Shown in pieces: positions 23,461 to 37,045 of a DNA stretch of 64,000 nt. Origin of the DNA: Epiperipatus broadwayi. Lineage: Eukaryota > Onychophora > Udeonychophora > Euonychophora > Peripatidae. Position numbers and translations under genes: made by a program. The notes under the pieces were generated by a model. It did no database searches, had not been told where the DNA came from, and saw only the letters and a list, made by a program, of their open reading frames with translations. The stretch spans positions 22,893,401 to 22,957,400 of the forward strand of contig JAQFVV010000001.1 of NCBI GenBank assembly GCA_028023455.1. The letters are read 5' to 3'. The number at the start of each line of letters is the position of its first letter. Position 1 is the first letter of the stretch.

Positions 23461-26356
23461 TACAATTTTAGCATTTGGTTTATATATTGACTATCTATTT
23501 TTACCTCTTTTATTTTCTTCTTTTCAACTTCTTCTCTTTTTAATGTAGACATGGCTATTTTTTTTTAGTTTGACCATCTTATCTATGGTCATCCTTCAAC
23601 TTTTTTACTCTTTCTCTGATTCTACCATCATGTCTGACCTGCAGGTATTTAATTTGATTAGCTAGGTTTCCTATTTGCTCTTGTACAAATTTCAGGCTTC
23701 TTTGACTTACTCTTCATAGATTCTATTACTCCTTGAATCTGTTATTTTCACATCTTGTTCTTTGTTTTCTCTCACTTTATTCAGAACATTTCTAACTTGG
23801 TTTGATATTGTCTGCTAATTCATTAGCCATCTTTTTATTGTTTTGATCAATTTTCTGTAGCATATCTCCTTTTATTTTTTTAAACATTTTTTTGTCATTT
23901 TTCTACTTTCCGCTTTGTTATTTCTTTTTATTATCTTCTCTTTGTTGTCTCTTTTTTTAATCTTTTTTAAACATTTCTAACAAGTGGAATAACATGGAAG
24001 CTTCTTCTATTCTTTGGGTTCCTTCCATTGGTTGCTGATCATTTTCTTTCGGATTAACGTTATTCCATCTTTTTTCACTTTGCTTCTGGTCAACATAGAT
24101 ATGTTTTTATTATAGACTTAATCATCAAGAAAAACTGTTGAATTGTATTTTTACACAAGAAATGCAAATATAAACTTTTAATGATATCTCATAAAATAAT
24201 CTTAACATCACCTCTTTCATATAACCATATTTAACCATGCTTAACACTATTACTACTATTATTATTACCCCTAATCTGCTTTTCAGTCTTATTTTCTCAA
24301 TACCTGGATTTATTTGATTACTTTATTTCTCCTGCATTATTCTCAATTCTATCCTGTTCATGGCTGTGTGACAGTTCTATTCCCCTTATATTTTTATTGT
24401 AAATACATATATGTGTACAAAAACAAGTCCATATCAAGGACCATTCATCAAGTCTTTTCTTAGAGATCTGATGAGAATCTGGCAGCAAAAGAAGACATAG
24501 TGATCTGCAATCTTGGGATATAAATAGAATTTAGCCACCAGACTAAGTATACAATGCAGCATGAACATCCAAATCTATCTCTATTTAGATAATATAAGCT
24601 ACTACAACCCAAAACAATGCAGAAATCTTTGCAAAGCCCTACTTCTTTGAGTTTTAGGGTCTGGAAACTACAGAATTATGCCTTGCTCCTTTTCTTGGAG
24701 ACTAAGGGACAGGAGATCAAGGCAGGACTATCTTAACTGGACCATAATAAACAATAAAATATATGAAAATCTGAAAGTGGGTTTGATCAATGCCTGAGAA
24801 AGAACACTTCAAGGAGTTGCATGAAAATATTGCATCCTTAAGCCAACAACAAAACCCTTTATCCATCATTAAAACTGAAAGTATATCTAAACAAATTTCA
24901 ACAGTCAAAAACTCAATCCAATCTCCAAAATCATGCTTTGATTTCTTGTTCAATTTTAAATGCAAACTCCTTAAATAAACATTAATACTTCTATTTTATA
25001 ATTTATAATCAAATTATAACAGTAATCATCTACACTTTTGTTTGTCACATCAAAATACAGAATTTTGTTTTTCAGGTATATTTCTGAGATTCAGGTTATA
25101 TAATTATTGACCACCAGAACTTGATGATCATCAGGCTCACAGTTGGATCAATAATTGTAACTACACCTGGATCTCTTTTTACGCGGACTTATTAACACGA
25201 TTTTGAAGTTACACGATTCATGTTTCACCAGAAGTCGACCTCCGATAATGTGCTATTACTTTAAATAATATATTTCGCGCACTTACGTTATATTGAAAGT
25301 AATAGCACATTATTGGAATTCTACTTTCATCTTAGTAATTTCAATATTTTCAGTGCTTTATAATAGTAAGATTTTATGCAATAATGAAATTAAAATCATG
25401 ATTTCCACATTTTATGTATACACACATTAAATTTTACAAGATTATAATGTAAATTTGTTCAAACATTGTGCGTGTTAATTTTGCATTTTAAATCACATTC
25501 TGTTTTGGCTTTTTAAAAAAGAACGTAATTAATTATTAATCATTTAGTGTCCACAAGTTTATTTTTAAAAGGTCAGTAATAGCAGTGGGCACAATTAAAA
25601 ATTAAAATCTGATTTTTAATTGTAATTAACAATTTAAAAATTACTTACGGGCGACTTCAGATTAATGTGATGTAAAACGAAATTTGATTTTTAAATGGAA
25701 TTGAAAATTAAAGACAAAAATAAGAATTTAATTTTTAGTTGTTTTAATTAAATTTTTCCCAGCAGTGGTGAATAAATGTCTATTATCGTAAGTCTAAGTT
25801 CATAAACAATTAATAAAATCGTCATCGTCAACAGAAAACCATTAACACAACATGAGAGTGAACTTGTCGCTAGTTGTATTTCCTCTTGTGAGAATAATTG
25901 CTGAGATATTCTTGACTTTGTTTAAGGAGAAGCCAAATACATCACATCGCATGAGAATCTGATTTTTTACTAGTTTGCAAACGAACATGTTTTGGGGCAA
26001 ATAGCGATAATAATTAAAACGTGTATAAAAAATGTAAATTACTGTACTGTAAATTATGCATAAAAATATATTATTTTGAATAAAATTAAATATAGTTAAA
26101 AAAAGTTTGTCTTGTATCAATTTTTTGAAATTTGACATTTTTTATTAGTCATATTTTATTTCCTTATTTTTTTTTTTGCGCGAATTTTAAAGTAATTTTA
26201 TGTTGGTGCTTTGCTTTTACGCGAATTTTGATAAATCACAGACAACATCCCCCCTTTTTCAATGTAAGTTACGTCTATTTTTGCATGATTTCGTTTGCGC
26301 ATGTTGTCTGAGGAACCTATCTATCGCGTAAAACGAGACCCATGTGTATATGAAAA
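23461..26356. other. Interior of the LTR element; no intact gene
   Basis: Lysine-rich minus-strand fragments between 23460 and 24120 look like decayed coding sequence, but no domain can be named. At 25242-25267/25291-25316 there is a 26-bp inverted repeat around CCGATAATGTGCTATTACTT. The rest is A+T-rich. Confidence 0.45.
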
Positions 26357-28896
26357 ATTGTGGTTCTACAAGTTGGATACCAATCATAACAGTTGTGGAA
26401 AATAGGGGTTAATACATAGGAATGTGCAATTACACATCCCAATTTGTAGCCATTTGTAACAGTGCACCACATTAGGGCTGAATTATAAGATGGGAAGCCA
26501 TCATCATCCCCAAATAAACAAAATATAAAATTAAATATAAAAGGAGTGAGCATGAGAGATCAGCACAGAATTAACTATAAGTTTATCACATTACACAAAA
26601 TAATTATTCATGATCATGAATGGTCAACAATAAAAATAAACAACAGTCAATTTTGTGACTATTTGAAAATTGTCTACTATAGACCAGGATAATTATTTAG
26701 CCACTGCCAAACCTAGATCAGGAATACAAAATAATTATTTGGATGCATATATTTAGGTGCTACTCAATCAAAATACAAGTCAAATAATGCTGAAATACTA
26801 AAATTATTCTGACCATCATCAATGCTTTGTTCATTTTGTATCATAAATAAATGAAATGTAGTGCATGTACTTTAAAGGATATATCTTTTGCACCAACCAG
26901 GATCATCATCTGGATGCCCATACACTAAACATAAATGTCTACTCCATATAACTTATGGACAAATCAACCCACAAAGCAAGTACTCTAACTATTACTGTGA
27001 ACAAGAAATAAATAATTAAAGCAACTTATTATAAATCACTAAATAATTTCTAGGTTTACCCTGCTATAAATAAATAGTTTTATTGGAATCATTTAAAAAA
27101 ATCCTAGAACATTAAGCTGTTATGAAATAAAGTCTCACACACTGCAATTTATGAGACAGGAGTTGGAAGGAATAAAGTCCAAAAAATATTTTAAAACAAT
27201 TATTTAATAACTAATTGATTAACAATAAATAAAGGAAATTGATATGATAGTATGAAATTTTAAACATTCATTTCAATAAAAAAAGATATTTTCATAAAAA
27301 TTATAATCAATCATTTGATTTCTATTCATAAATTAACTTATAATCAATTAAGTTATTAAAATAACTAAAAGTTGGAAAAACAACATTTTCAAAATCAAAG
27401 ATAACAATCTTTGTTTTATCTTAATTAATCTTTTAAGTTTTTAGAAGGGAAAAATGTTTCTCAAAAAAGTATTTTAAGTTTTAAAGAAAATATGATTCAC
27501 AATTTGAAAACATTAACTTAATAAAAATATTTAAAATTATCAATTAATACAAAAAAAAAATTATTACTTTTTTAATTTTTTTTTGTTGTTAATAAAAAAA
27601 AATACAGTGTACACTCAAAAAGTACCTTTAACCATAGTTTGAATTTTCTGAGGAGTCCTTTTCAAATAATTTTCAGTTGAATTTTCTTCCTAAAGGCTTC
27701 TATACATGAACATGATTAATTTGTTTTTTTTCTTGGTTTACAGTAATTCCAAGTTAAAAATAGCAAATTTCATCCATTTTTTTTCACTAAAATTTCAGTG
27801 TAAGACCAACACAAACAGTGACTAATACTCTTGGGGAAGGCAAGGTTGCAGATTGCTTTGGGGGGTAACTTCTTTACATTTTATTCCTATATGGTAGGTT
27901 ACATGGAGGAAGATGATGTCTAGCTTTTAGCTGAACTTAGCACATGGGATTCATTGTACAAATCATTTTTATGACTAAACTCCATATAGCTTGCTTAAAA
28001 CTTCTGCTATTCTATGCAATAGCTTGGTAAAGACTGCTTCTTTATCTGCTGGATTGACTTGGCGGCTCTCTCTTCTACAACTAACTTAGGGAATCTATCT
28101 ACTTCTTACCAGACACTTGGTTCTTCTGACTTATTCACATAACCATTATTTTTTTTATAGAGCAATCTTGCCTACAAGCCAATCATAATCTGTCCAACAT
28201 GATAGTTTTTATGACAATCAATTAGATAAATTTTTATAAATATAATTGTTCAGCTATTTTCCTCCTTAAATGTTGACATCGAAAAATCAAGTCAAGAACT
28301 TAAATTAACAACACAAAGTTCTTGGCATTTCTTTATTATTAAAAAATTTTTCTTGCCAAAGGAAAACAAGATAATCAATTAATTGCACTGATTTTATTTT
28401 TGCATTGAAGAGAGATAAAGAGAAAAGAAGTAAACAATGATAAATTAAAAATAAAATTTACTAAAAATATTAAAATCTTATTATTTTTTCTTTTTAAAAA
28501 TACTATTTAAAATAAAACTTTATCTCCCTTTTAAAGTTACAATTTAATTTATATATTTTTCTAAAAAAAATTAAAAACTATTGGTAAATAAATGACATTG
28601 AAGAGAGAGAACAAAAAAAATTATTTATATGATTTTATACTTTTCTCTTTTACCAACATTTACAATACATATTAAAATATGCATATTATAATTTCTAAAA
28701 ACAGGTTTGACAATTATTAAAAAAAAATGTTCCTACTATTATGTGGATTGGAAAATAAAATATTTAACTAATTTCAGACCCATAATTATTATAAAAACAA
28801 TTTGCATGGGAAAATTTAATACTATTTTTTCCATTAATTAAATAACCCTAAACTAAACATGAGGAACATGCTGCCAATTTATCTATAGCCAAATGG
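26357..28896 (-). repeat. Long direct repeat, right copy (putative 5' LTR)
   Basis: It is colinear with 19354-21890. The minus-strand start TGTAACCATTTGGC abuts an (AT)n tract at 28897. Confidence 0.75.
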
Positions 28897-30188
28897 TTAC
28901 AATATATATATATTGTAATGGAATGGACTTTTCTTGGTATGTAAATAGATTGGTGAGGTCATCACAATGAATATCGGAGTATATCTTTTGTTATTTATAC
29001 CTATACATACCACATACACATTGATTTCATTCTTAGGAGAGGAGAGATTAAGAACCAACTAAATATTAATTATATATCTAACTTACCTCATCCGTGTTGC
29101 ATTTCATTTCCGTTATCCTGAGTTTCAAACACATGGAGATTCTATATGATCATCTAATTCAGGTTATATTAGTATCTCTTGAAATTTAGTTAAGTATAAA
29201 CATGTGTATGTGTTTAATAATAGGTGTCAATTTGAAATTATATGTAATTAAATAAAATATTCATAAGTATGTGAGAATATATGACCAATTGAAAAATGAC
29301 TATAGAAAAACATACCAAGGGTTTTAATTTAACATTTAAATATATTTAATAACTATATTTGCAGTGATTGATATTTTAATAAAGAAAATTTAACAAGATT
29401 ATAAAACATTGAATTAGACGTTTATGATTATTCTTTGTTTATAATTGGTTCCAAATATCTCAAATCCTGATCCCACGTAGAATAGTCACTTAATGTCCCT
29501 ATTAACATAAATAAGGCTTGTACTATATATTGGATTATCATAATCATCTTTATTTTTTAAAATTTTTACTTGAAACTCTTAGTCCATTTATTTTAACTAA
29601 CTTTGTATCTTAGATTGCTATCTGTCATCATGATGATTTGGGATTTTCCTGTAATGTACAATAGTCATGATATAGATGAGAAAAACCATATATGATAGAG
29701 ATGAAAAATATATGTGTTGCAAGCATATAAATGTTTGGATTAAATACATATTAGGTAAAGTTTTACCTTTACCCTTTGATGATGATTGGGTTAGTACGCA
29801 ATCAAGTGATCATTGTAAATTATATTTAAATTTTCTTACATTAAAGGTAAAAATATTTCTTCATTATGTTATATACCACACTGATATTATCCCTTTTGCT
29901 CCTATATTAAAGTGAAAAAAGAATTATATCAAATATACAAATAAATAAAGTGAATGACACCAACTTTAACTTGGTTTTGAAGTTTTTAAGGAAAACTGTC
30001 CTAGTGAATCGTTACACTAATCCATATTAATTCATTTCAAGTATAGATAGTAACTTGTAAGTATTCTAGTACATCTGACAGGTAAGTTATCCTTGATAGT
30101 CTTGGAATTTCTGCTTAGAAGTGGAGAGTTATAGAATCCATTCATTGTGAATCGACTTGATATTTCATAGTGCAGATGTGGAGTGATA

Positions 30189-30283
30189 GGTCAATTCCAA
30201 CCCAATCCTGACAAGTCATAGTTCCATGAACGACGAGGTCAATTCCAACCCGATCCTGACAAGTCATAGTTCCATGAACGACA
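30189..30283. repeat. Tandem duplication, 2 x about 48 bp
   Basis: The unit starting GGTCAATTCCAACCC occurs at 30189-30236 and 30237-30283, with one substitution in the part compared. Confidence 0.9.
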
Positions 30284-30559
30284 ACTTTCTCTGATGTTGC
30301 TTTTGCATTTAGCAATGCATATTTGTTTTTATCGTTATTTGTATTTTGCTTTAATGATTTGTTTTGTATGAAGTAATGTCAATATTTCTTATATTGTTAT
30401 ATACCCGTGAATCTCTAGATATTGCGATCTATAACTGAGAACTACTGATATTTTGCAAATTTGAATACTTCAAATTTACTTGTGAAGATTTTAATTTTGA
30501 ATTTCTTATTTAGTTAACTTTAATTCTCTACGTTCATTCTAACTTTCTCGGATATTGAA

Positions 30560-30700
30560 ATATTGTTTTTTTATAGTATTTCCACTCAAAATTGGTTGAT
30601 GCTTCTCTTTGAATTTTAAATTCGAATCCTCTATATAAAAATTTGTAGGTTCTTCAGCAGATAATAATTTTTTTATCCTTTGGAGAAGAAGCTTGTTGTT
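30560..30700 (-). pseudogene. Possible FLYWCH-type zinc-finger fragment
   Basis: On the minus strand, after an in-frame stop, RTYKFLYRGFEFKIQREAST is followed by NFEWKYYKK. The spacing of aromatic, Gly and Trp residues resembles the first half of a FLYWCH finger (Y.G..F...R......W). The Cys/His half is missing. FLYWCH domains occur on some transposases. The match is short and could be chance. Confidence 0.3.
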
Positions 30701-31129
30701 CAAAATTCGTGATTATCATTTCAACCCATTGTTGACATCATTTTTAATGAATGTTAATATAAGTAATTTATTAATAACTATAAAAATTTTATTTGATATA
30801 TTTTTTTCCAATTTAATATTAGTTATTTCTTGATTGCATTCATTGCATTGTTATATTGTGTTTGAGTCATAATATATTTAACAAAGTGATAATTGTCAAA
30901 GGTTAGTTATAGTGTCTGTCTGATAATTTAATTTAAATTTTTATTTACAGTATAATTAAGTTGTGATTTGAAACATATGTTGTAATTAATGATTTGTCAA
31001 TTTATATGCTTTAATATTTGTTAATCTAGCAATTAATAAATAATGCTAATATCATGGGTCTTGGATTCTGATTGGACCATATGGTGTGTAATATGTATTG
31101 GAAGGATGTTAGGGGTGTCCGTAACAATA

Positions 31130-34100
31130 TATATAATTATCATGATATAATTATTTCAGCAAAATTAATTATAAATGGAATATGGATTTCCTCAACATAA
31201 CATAAGACAATGGGAGAATTACATTTAAAATGTGATAATATAAATAATAAGAGATGTAGGTCTTCATTGGATTGGGCATGTGAAGGGGATGAATAATATC
31301 AGAATTTCTTTTTAAAAAAACATGGTTAACCTGAACATTTATGATTGCTTTCATTAGGTGGACATCTCCACTGATGGAATACATTGGAACTATAATTCAA
31401 TGAGATGTTAGAAATATTTCAGAAGAAAATGTTGCTATTGGAGAAGTTAAAAACTGCATTGCAAATAAAATCTAATATATGCAGATATTACTCAGTTTTA
31501 CAATGTAATAATTATAATATTCATCATTATCTTGTTGTTGATCTTTGTCTTTGTTATTGTTTATATGATGAATTTAAAATTAATACATTAGTTTGTGTGT
31601 ACTAATAGAATGGATTTTGTAGGCTTAATAAGAATACTTAAAAAGAAAATCTTTAATACCAGTATCTTGTCTGTTTAGAATTATAAATTTGGAATTTAAA
31701 ATGGAATTATCATTACAAATGATGCAAAATAATATGGAAATATGTTGTAAATAATGAAAAGGAATAGAAAAACATTACATAAATTTGATCTCAGATTGGT
31801 GTTACTGTCTGGTTTTGTAAATATTTGAATATAGAAATGAAATAAGTGTACTGCAAGAAAAGTGATAATATATTGATTAAGACAATTGTAAGTAGGATAC
31901 CAAGAAATAAGCATCCATGGAAAAACGTATTTTGTATTTTTGATAATGAAATAAGGAAAGAGTTTTTTTCTGCATTGACTGTCTGTGCACATGTTATATA
32001 TGTGTTTAATGTTGATAAAATGAGACATTATTATAATTTTGAATTATTGACTTTACTTTTTTTTTACTAGAATTGTGAGCCATTTCTGGATGATTCCGAG
32101 GAAAAGCATATGTTTGTATTAGGCTTGATTTCAGTATCATCTTCAATGTGAAAATGAATAAAATATTTAAAAGTTGGATTGATTCTCAGATAATAGGAGA
32201 AAAATAAAACATCCTTAAAAAGACAGATAGTTTCCAAGATCTATTCTCAGAACAATATAGATAACATGGTAGTCAATTACTAATTGATAAAGGCTTTAGT
32301 GATTTTTCTTTCTCATTTATCATCTAGTAAGAAATAACTACATCCTAATTTATTAATTAATAATTGGAATAACTTTCTGGATTGGCTATCGGCTATCTAA
32401 AAAAAAAGTCTCAATCTGCTATGAAAATCTCAAACTATCTGGAAAAAATTATTTTGCTTGAATTTGAATTCCAGATTGTTATCATATCAGGCAAATATAG
32501 TAATCATTATGTTCTTAAATTAATTAAGATAATATTGCAATACTACCTATTAAATATTTAAATGCTACATAATTAATTATTATACCCATTATTAACTAAT
32601 TAATCTTTGTAAGAGTTAAGATATTAATTCTCTAATATAAAAATGGAGAACATATATTTTAATTTATTTGGCAGTCTGACAAAACTTAATTCAGATAGAC
32701 TTTCTCATCATATTTGTTTATTTTAATAAGTTGAAAGTAAATTAGGCCACAATATAAATGATAAAATGAACAAAGCTATTTTTTTCCCCATAAAAAAACA
32801 ATTATTGGTTTAATTAGTTTCTCATTTACATAATTATTTATTCCACTTCAGCTTTGATATTTATTAAGTTTGTATAATCAATAGCTATTAAATGTAGTGC
32901 TTATTAAATTCCCATCCAGTGTTGCATTTCAATCACCAGACTAATTTCTTACTTAATTCTTTCATCAGTGAGGAGTGTTGCACCTGTTTTTAGTATCCCT
33001 CGATTCTTTGAATCTAGTGCATTTTTCATCCAGCTACCATCTTTTATTCTTTTTTATAGTAATTATCATATGAGAGTGATAGTCAAAAACATACTACTAT
33101 TCTTAATCCAAGACAATTTATTTTCTTAATTACATAGTTTCTAATACCGATTCAATATCTATATATTTTGATATGCACAATTTTTTAATATATTAATCAT
33201 GTCTATCCCTTATCAGAATTAGTATATATATAAAAATCATGTAATTCCAGCTTGCACAATGCTTTTGCAGAGCTAACTATTTATCAGAATTTCTCATTGA
33301 CAAATGCTTTAAGCCAGAAACTAGTGATATCTTCTTACTACAATTTACAATTATTTATGAGAAAGTTTCCTTTGATACTTAGTTGAAAATTGTCCTCATC
33401 AGTCAACTCTTTTTTGTAAAGTTTCTTTAATTTTTATATTAATATAAATTTGAATTTGAACCTTTTCATTTGCATTTTTTTTACACAAAGAAGTATCATT
33501 AGAGTTTTTCCAAAGTAGTAAAGTGCCAATGCATTGCTGAATCATAAAAAATATTAAATGTTATATCTAATAATTTTAATACATACATATTTCCATATAT
33601 TTATTTTTTATTATTATAATAATAATGATAATGATAAAAAAAAACTGAATAATTAAACAAGGAGGAATATTATTTCACCAAAACATTGGCAATTTAAGCA
33701 AAAATTAATACACAATATGACCCAAAAATATTTTATTTTCATATCTATGTTATTGACAAAGTTTTTTTTTTATTATACACAAACATATATTTTAATATTT
33801 AGTTGCTTCATGACAACTGTCTTAAAAAAGTTTCCCCAACTTGTCATTTCTGTTTTTAGAAAAATTTTCACTTAGCTATGTTATAGAAGTGAAATTTTTT
33901 TTAGCAAAAGTTAAATTAGATAATGCTCTCATTTCTTAGGCTTATAAACTTTTTTATTGTAGTATTTATTAGTGTATATATATTCAAGTTTAAATAAAAA
34001 TATTACTTAAACATATAACTCAAAGACTCATAATTTTGTTTGGATAATAATAAATAGCTAAACTATTGGAATCAAATAAGTATTCTATTTAAATCTCTTT

Positions 34101-35841
34101 TTGTACTTTCTAATATACTTTTTTATGTTATATGCAATATTTGTTTGTTTTAGAATTCAAAATCTATATTACTCAATCATAGATTAAATTAGACAAGGCA
34201 TATTGTTTAAGACTATATATCTTTTAAAGAGATTAAACTTATTAAATACATTGTTATTTTAATTCCTCTGTTTATTTTTTATGAAATATTAATTATGATA
34301 AATAAACACTTGTCGATTTTTTTTTTTACTTACTTTACTGGTTTTTAAATCTGTTGCATATTTCTTTAGTTTCAAAATGATTGACAGAATATTTGTTATA
34401 ATTTTTTGATTATAAGTCATCCACCGGATATTATGAAAATAATATCATTTACAAATCTAAATTAACTTATCTTCATATCTGCTATTTCTCAATTTAAACT
34501 TCTGGTGTTATGGAAGATACTTTTGTAAAGGCTTATGTCACTGAATAGAATTAGAGAAACCTAAGAAGCTGAAGGTTCATATTATATTATATCTTTATTT
34601 TATCCAGAATTCACTTCAAAATTCTGACTGATCTCTTATAATTTTAATAAACAATATATAGAAAATGGTTCATTGGTTAATCTCAGTAACTTTTTTTTTT
34701 GCATAATAACAATTCAATCAAATTATTTCAAGCAACTTCTATACTATTTTATCTAAATGATTTTTCATATCTGAATCTAAATATTGTAAATCAGCAAGCA
34801 ATATATCTAGAATTTCATTTGTTCTTATTAAATCTTATTTATTTGTTATTGAGGTATTAATAAAGGTATTAATCTCAAACCGAGAGAGAGAGAGAGAGAA
34901 AATGTAATAACTTTTTGTTTATGATTTAATTTCATCTATTTTTTTTTATTTTTATTAATCCAAAGTGGGATGAGTTCCAAGTCTTAGATTTTGGTTAGTT
35001 TTTTAGACCTATTCCTTTCTTCTGTAGATTAAAACTTGTTTAATTTTTAATTTATTTTAAAGACTATTTCTTCAACAATTTGATGTCTCAGATCTGTATT
35101 CAGATTACATGTTATTTTTTAAATAGTCCACTATAGAACAAAAACCTCTCCAGCATATATTTAAAGAAAAGCAGTGAAAAGAAGACAATCTCAAACTGAT
35201 CACATGTCAGATATTCATGACTAACTAGATAAGCTAAAAGGAAGCTACCCGAAAGAACAATTATAAGTTAGTTTAGATCTTGAAAAAATCTCCAAATTTT
35301 ATCCAAAACTCAACTCCTCCCCAGATTATGAATGTGGCAGGCTGATTGATAACTTATGATATTCTCATGCTCAAATTGTATAAACTCTGGGAATTTGTCA
35401 TATTTTTATTTTTTTAGATTTATCCAAAATGTAAATAATTATTTATTAAGCCAATAAAATCATCACATGATCACCATTTATTAAAATGTTACAAATTTGT
35501 TTCTAAATAATCCTTCATCATCAGTTTAAATCTATGCACTTTAATGTTATAACATTATTAGCATTTGATAAGCTTAAAATCATTAACATTTTGATACTGT
35601 TCTTATCTTCTAAATATTTTATATACATATGCATTTATACATACAGGTTTAAGCCTGTATAGAGTATTAATTTACATAATCTGGTACTACTGCTTTTATA
35701 AAAAAAAAACTGCTGCCATAAAAAAAGAGGGGAAAACATCCTTTTTACTATTAATGTACAAAATATAGTAAATACCTTTTAAACTTCACTTCTTATTCTT
35801 CAAAGAAAACAAATATTAAAATATTTTTTAATAATTTGTAG
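31130..35841 (+). other. Long A+T-rich stretch, presumed intron upstream of the ST13 exon
   Basis: No other ST13 exon was found here. A short plus-strand frame at 31252-31310 (HWIGHVKGMNNIRIS) resembles the C-terminal WxGHVxRM segment of LINE reverse transcriptases and may be a crumb of one. The opposed open frames at 31696-32070 are not recognisable. A (GA)n run lies near 34883. Otherwise nothing is seen. Confidence 0.5.
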
Positions 35842-35944
35842 GATGTTGGGCAAATGGGAGGAATCAGCTAGAGATTTACAAACAGCTTGTAAGCTTGATT
35901 ATGATGACCAAGCAGCAGAATGGTTGAAAGAAGTTACACCTAAT
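35842..35944 (+). CDS. ST13: Internal exon of ST13/HIP (Hsc70-interacting protein)
   Basis: The exon is flanked by TTTGTAG (acceptor AG at 35840-35841) and GTGAGT (donor from 35945). One carried-over base plus 34 codons are open: the reading includes LGKWEESARDLQTACKLDYD and AAEWLKEVTPN. In known ST13/HIP proteins this is the third TPR motif and the start of the charged helix (human LLGHWEEAAHDL, ACKLDYDEDAS, LKEVQP). HIP is a cytosolic co-chaperone that binds the Hsc70 ATPase domain through its TPR region and stabilises the ADP-bound, substrate-holding state. The exon is 103 nt, starts after two bases of a codon and ends in phase 0. No neighbouring ST13 exon was found on either side, so the flanking introns are probably very long. 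A lone processed copy is unlikely because both splice sites are good. Confidence 0.9.
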
Positions 35945-36507
35945 GTGAGTCAGTATTTTATTGTTAACTAATCTAATATATATTTTTAGTTTAAACAGTA
36001 TTAATTAATAAAAAATATGGTGTGGGGGAGACAAAACTCGATAGTATTTGCTTATTTCTTTTAGGAAAAATAATTATGAATATTTACATTAGTATTAATG
36101 TTATATACAAAAATTGAGTACAGTATTGTTATAAATGAATAGCATTATAAAAAAATAAATGCAATGTGTGAGGGATAATGCTTTATAGATTAATTTTTCT
36201 TCATATTTTAAAGTTTTGGATGTAAGAAGTTTTAATTTATATAACAAAATATTAAAATAGTAATAATAATGATGTATTTTATCTGCTGCATAATGTAATT
36301 TATTAATTATATATTGGGATTTTTTAAAATTGTTAATTAGGTTATTTGCACCTATATTAGTTTGATTTAAATAAGAATGAAATTTCTACATTGGGGTGTA
36401 GCTCCATCATTTTTCAAAGTAGTTGTAAACGATAATGGTTTGAAACACTGTGTTGCAGAAATTGATTTGATTTTTTTTTTATAGCAATTGATGATAAAAA
36501 AATGTAG
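35945..36507 (+). other. Intronic A+T-rich stretch downstream of the ST13 exon
   Basis: No feature was recognised before the insertion at 36521. Confidence 0.5.
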
Positions 36508-36520
36508 ACAGGGCTTTGAA

Positions 36521-37045
36521 TTGTATTTTTATATTGGACTTTTTCCATCATCTAATATGTGTATTGAATGTCTTTAGAAAAATTTAACTTTATTTAAATA
36601 TTCCAAATACATTCAACTGTTAATAAAAGCACATCAAACAGTTTAGTATATGTTTCAAGAGGTATTATTCTCCCCTCTTCTTCAGACGTTGTAGGCCTGA
36701 ACAGTGACAGTACTAACATGGGATTCGAACCTGGACCCTTAAATTCTTGAGTATTGAATTTTAAGGTAATGCTCCGCAAGAATCTAAGGGTCCAGGTTCG
36801 GATCCCATGCCAGTACTATCACTGGTAGGCCAGCAACGCCTGATGAAGAGGGGAGAATAATACCTCTCAAAATATTGTGCATATACTAACCTATTTGACG
36901 TGCTTTTACTAAAAGTTGAGTGTATTTGGGATATTTAAATAAAGTTAAATTTTTCTAAAGCCATTTAATACACATATTAGATGATGGAAATAGTCCAATA
37001 TAAAAATATAACTAGAACACCATCATCACAAATCGTTATGAAAAC
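36521..37045. mobile_element. Inverted dimer of a Penelope-type terminal repeat, 13-bp TSD
   Basis: The arms 36523-36749 and 36777-37009 are inverted complements at high identity around a 27-bp loop (36750-36776). The 13-bp sequence ACAGGGCTTTGAA flanks the whole segment (36508-36520, 37046-37058), which marks retrotransposition rather than simple recombination. Read outward, each arm carries a B-box-like GGTTCGAATCCC/GGTTCGGATCCC, then a hammerhead-like CTGAAGAAGAGG ... CCTCTTGAAAC (left arm). The right arm has CTGATGAAGAGG ... CCTCTCAAAA, with G12 lost. Then comes an A+T tail with AATAAAG. Penelope-like elements have pLTRs with such motifs and often inverted partial copies at one end. Confidence 0.6.

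Larger units (their letters stand above)
19354..28896 (-). mobile_element. Degenerate LTR retrotransposon with about 2.5-kb LTRs
   Basis: Two direct repeats (19354 to about 21890 and 26357-28896) are colinear over about 2.5 kb with many substitutions and indels. The roughly 4.5 kb between them holds a decayed gag on the minus strand. On that strand the right copy is the 5' LTR, starting TGTAACCATTTGGC at 28896 and ending ..GAACCACA. The left copy ends ..GTAGTTACA at 19354. TG..CA ends and a gag in the same orientation fit an LTR retrotransposon. No protease, reverse transcriptase or integrase was recognised, so the interior is deleted or eroded. Two independent copies of a 2.5-kb repeat would be the alternative. 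Confidence 0.5.
28914..31129 (-). mobile_element. (AT)n-bounded TG..CA segment, probable LTR-type element
   Basis: The segment begins TGTAATGGAATGG right after an (AT)n tract and ends GGGGTGTCCGTAACA right before another, near 31130. On the minus strand it therefore starts TGTTACGGACACCCC, a typical LTR start, and ends CCATTCCATTACA. No reverse transcriptase was seen. Inside are a 2 x 48-bp tandem duplication (30189-30283) and a possible FLYWCH-like piece (30560-30700). Confidence 0.4.

Noticed and set aside
31252-31310. HWIGHVKGMNNIRIS as a separate LINE copy
   Set aside because: The match to the C-terminal LINE pattern is only about 15 residues with no flanking reverse-transcriptase motifs, so it is mentioned only as a crumb.
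31696-32070. Overlapping 74- and 110-codon frames on opposite strands
   Set aside because: No domain, splice context or credible composition; one is hydrophobic low-complexity, as expected by chance in A+T-rich DNA.
36721-36800. tRNA gene suggested by GGTTCGAATCC
   Set aside because: There is a B-box-like sequence but no convincing A box, acceptor stem or anticodon arm; it is part of an inverted repeat.
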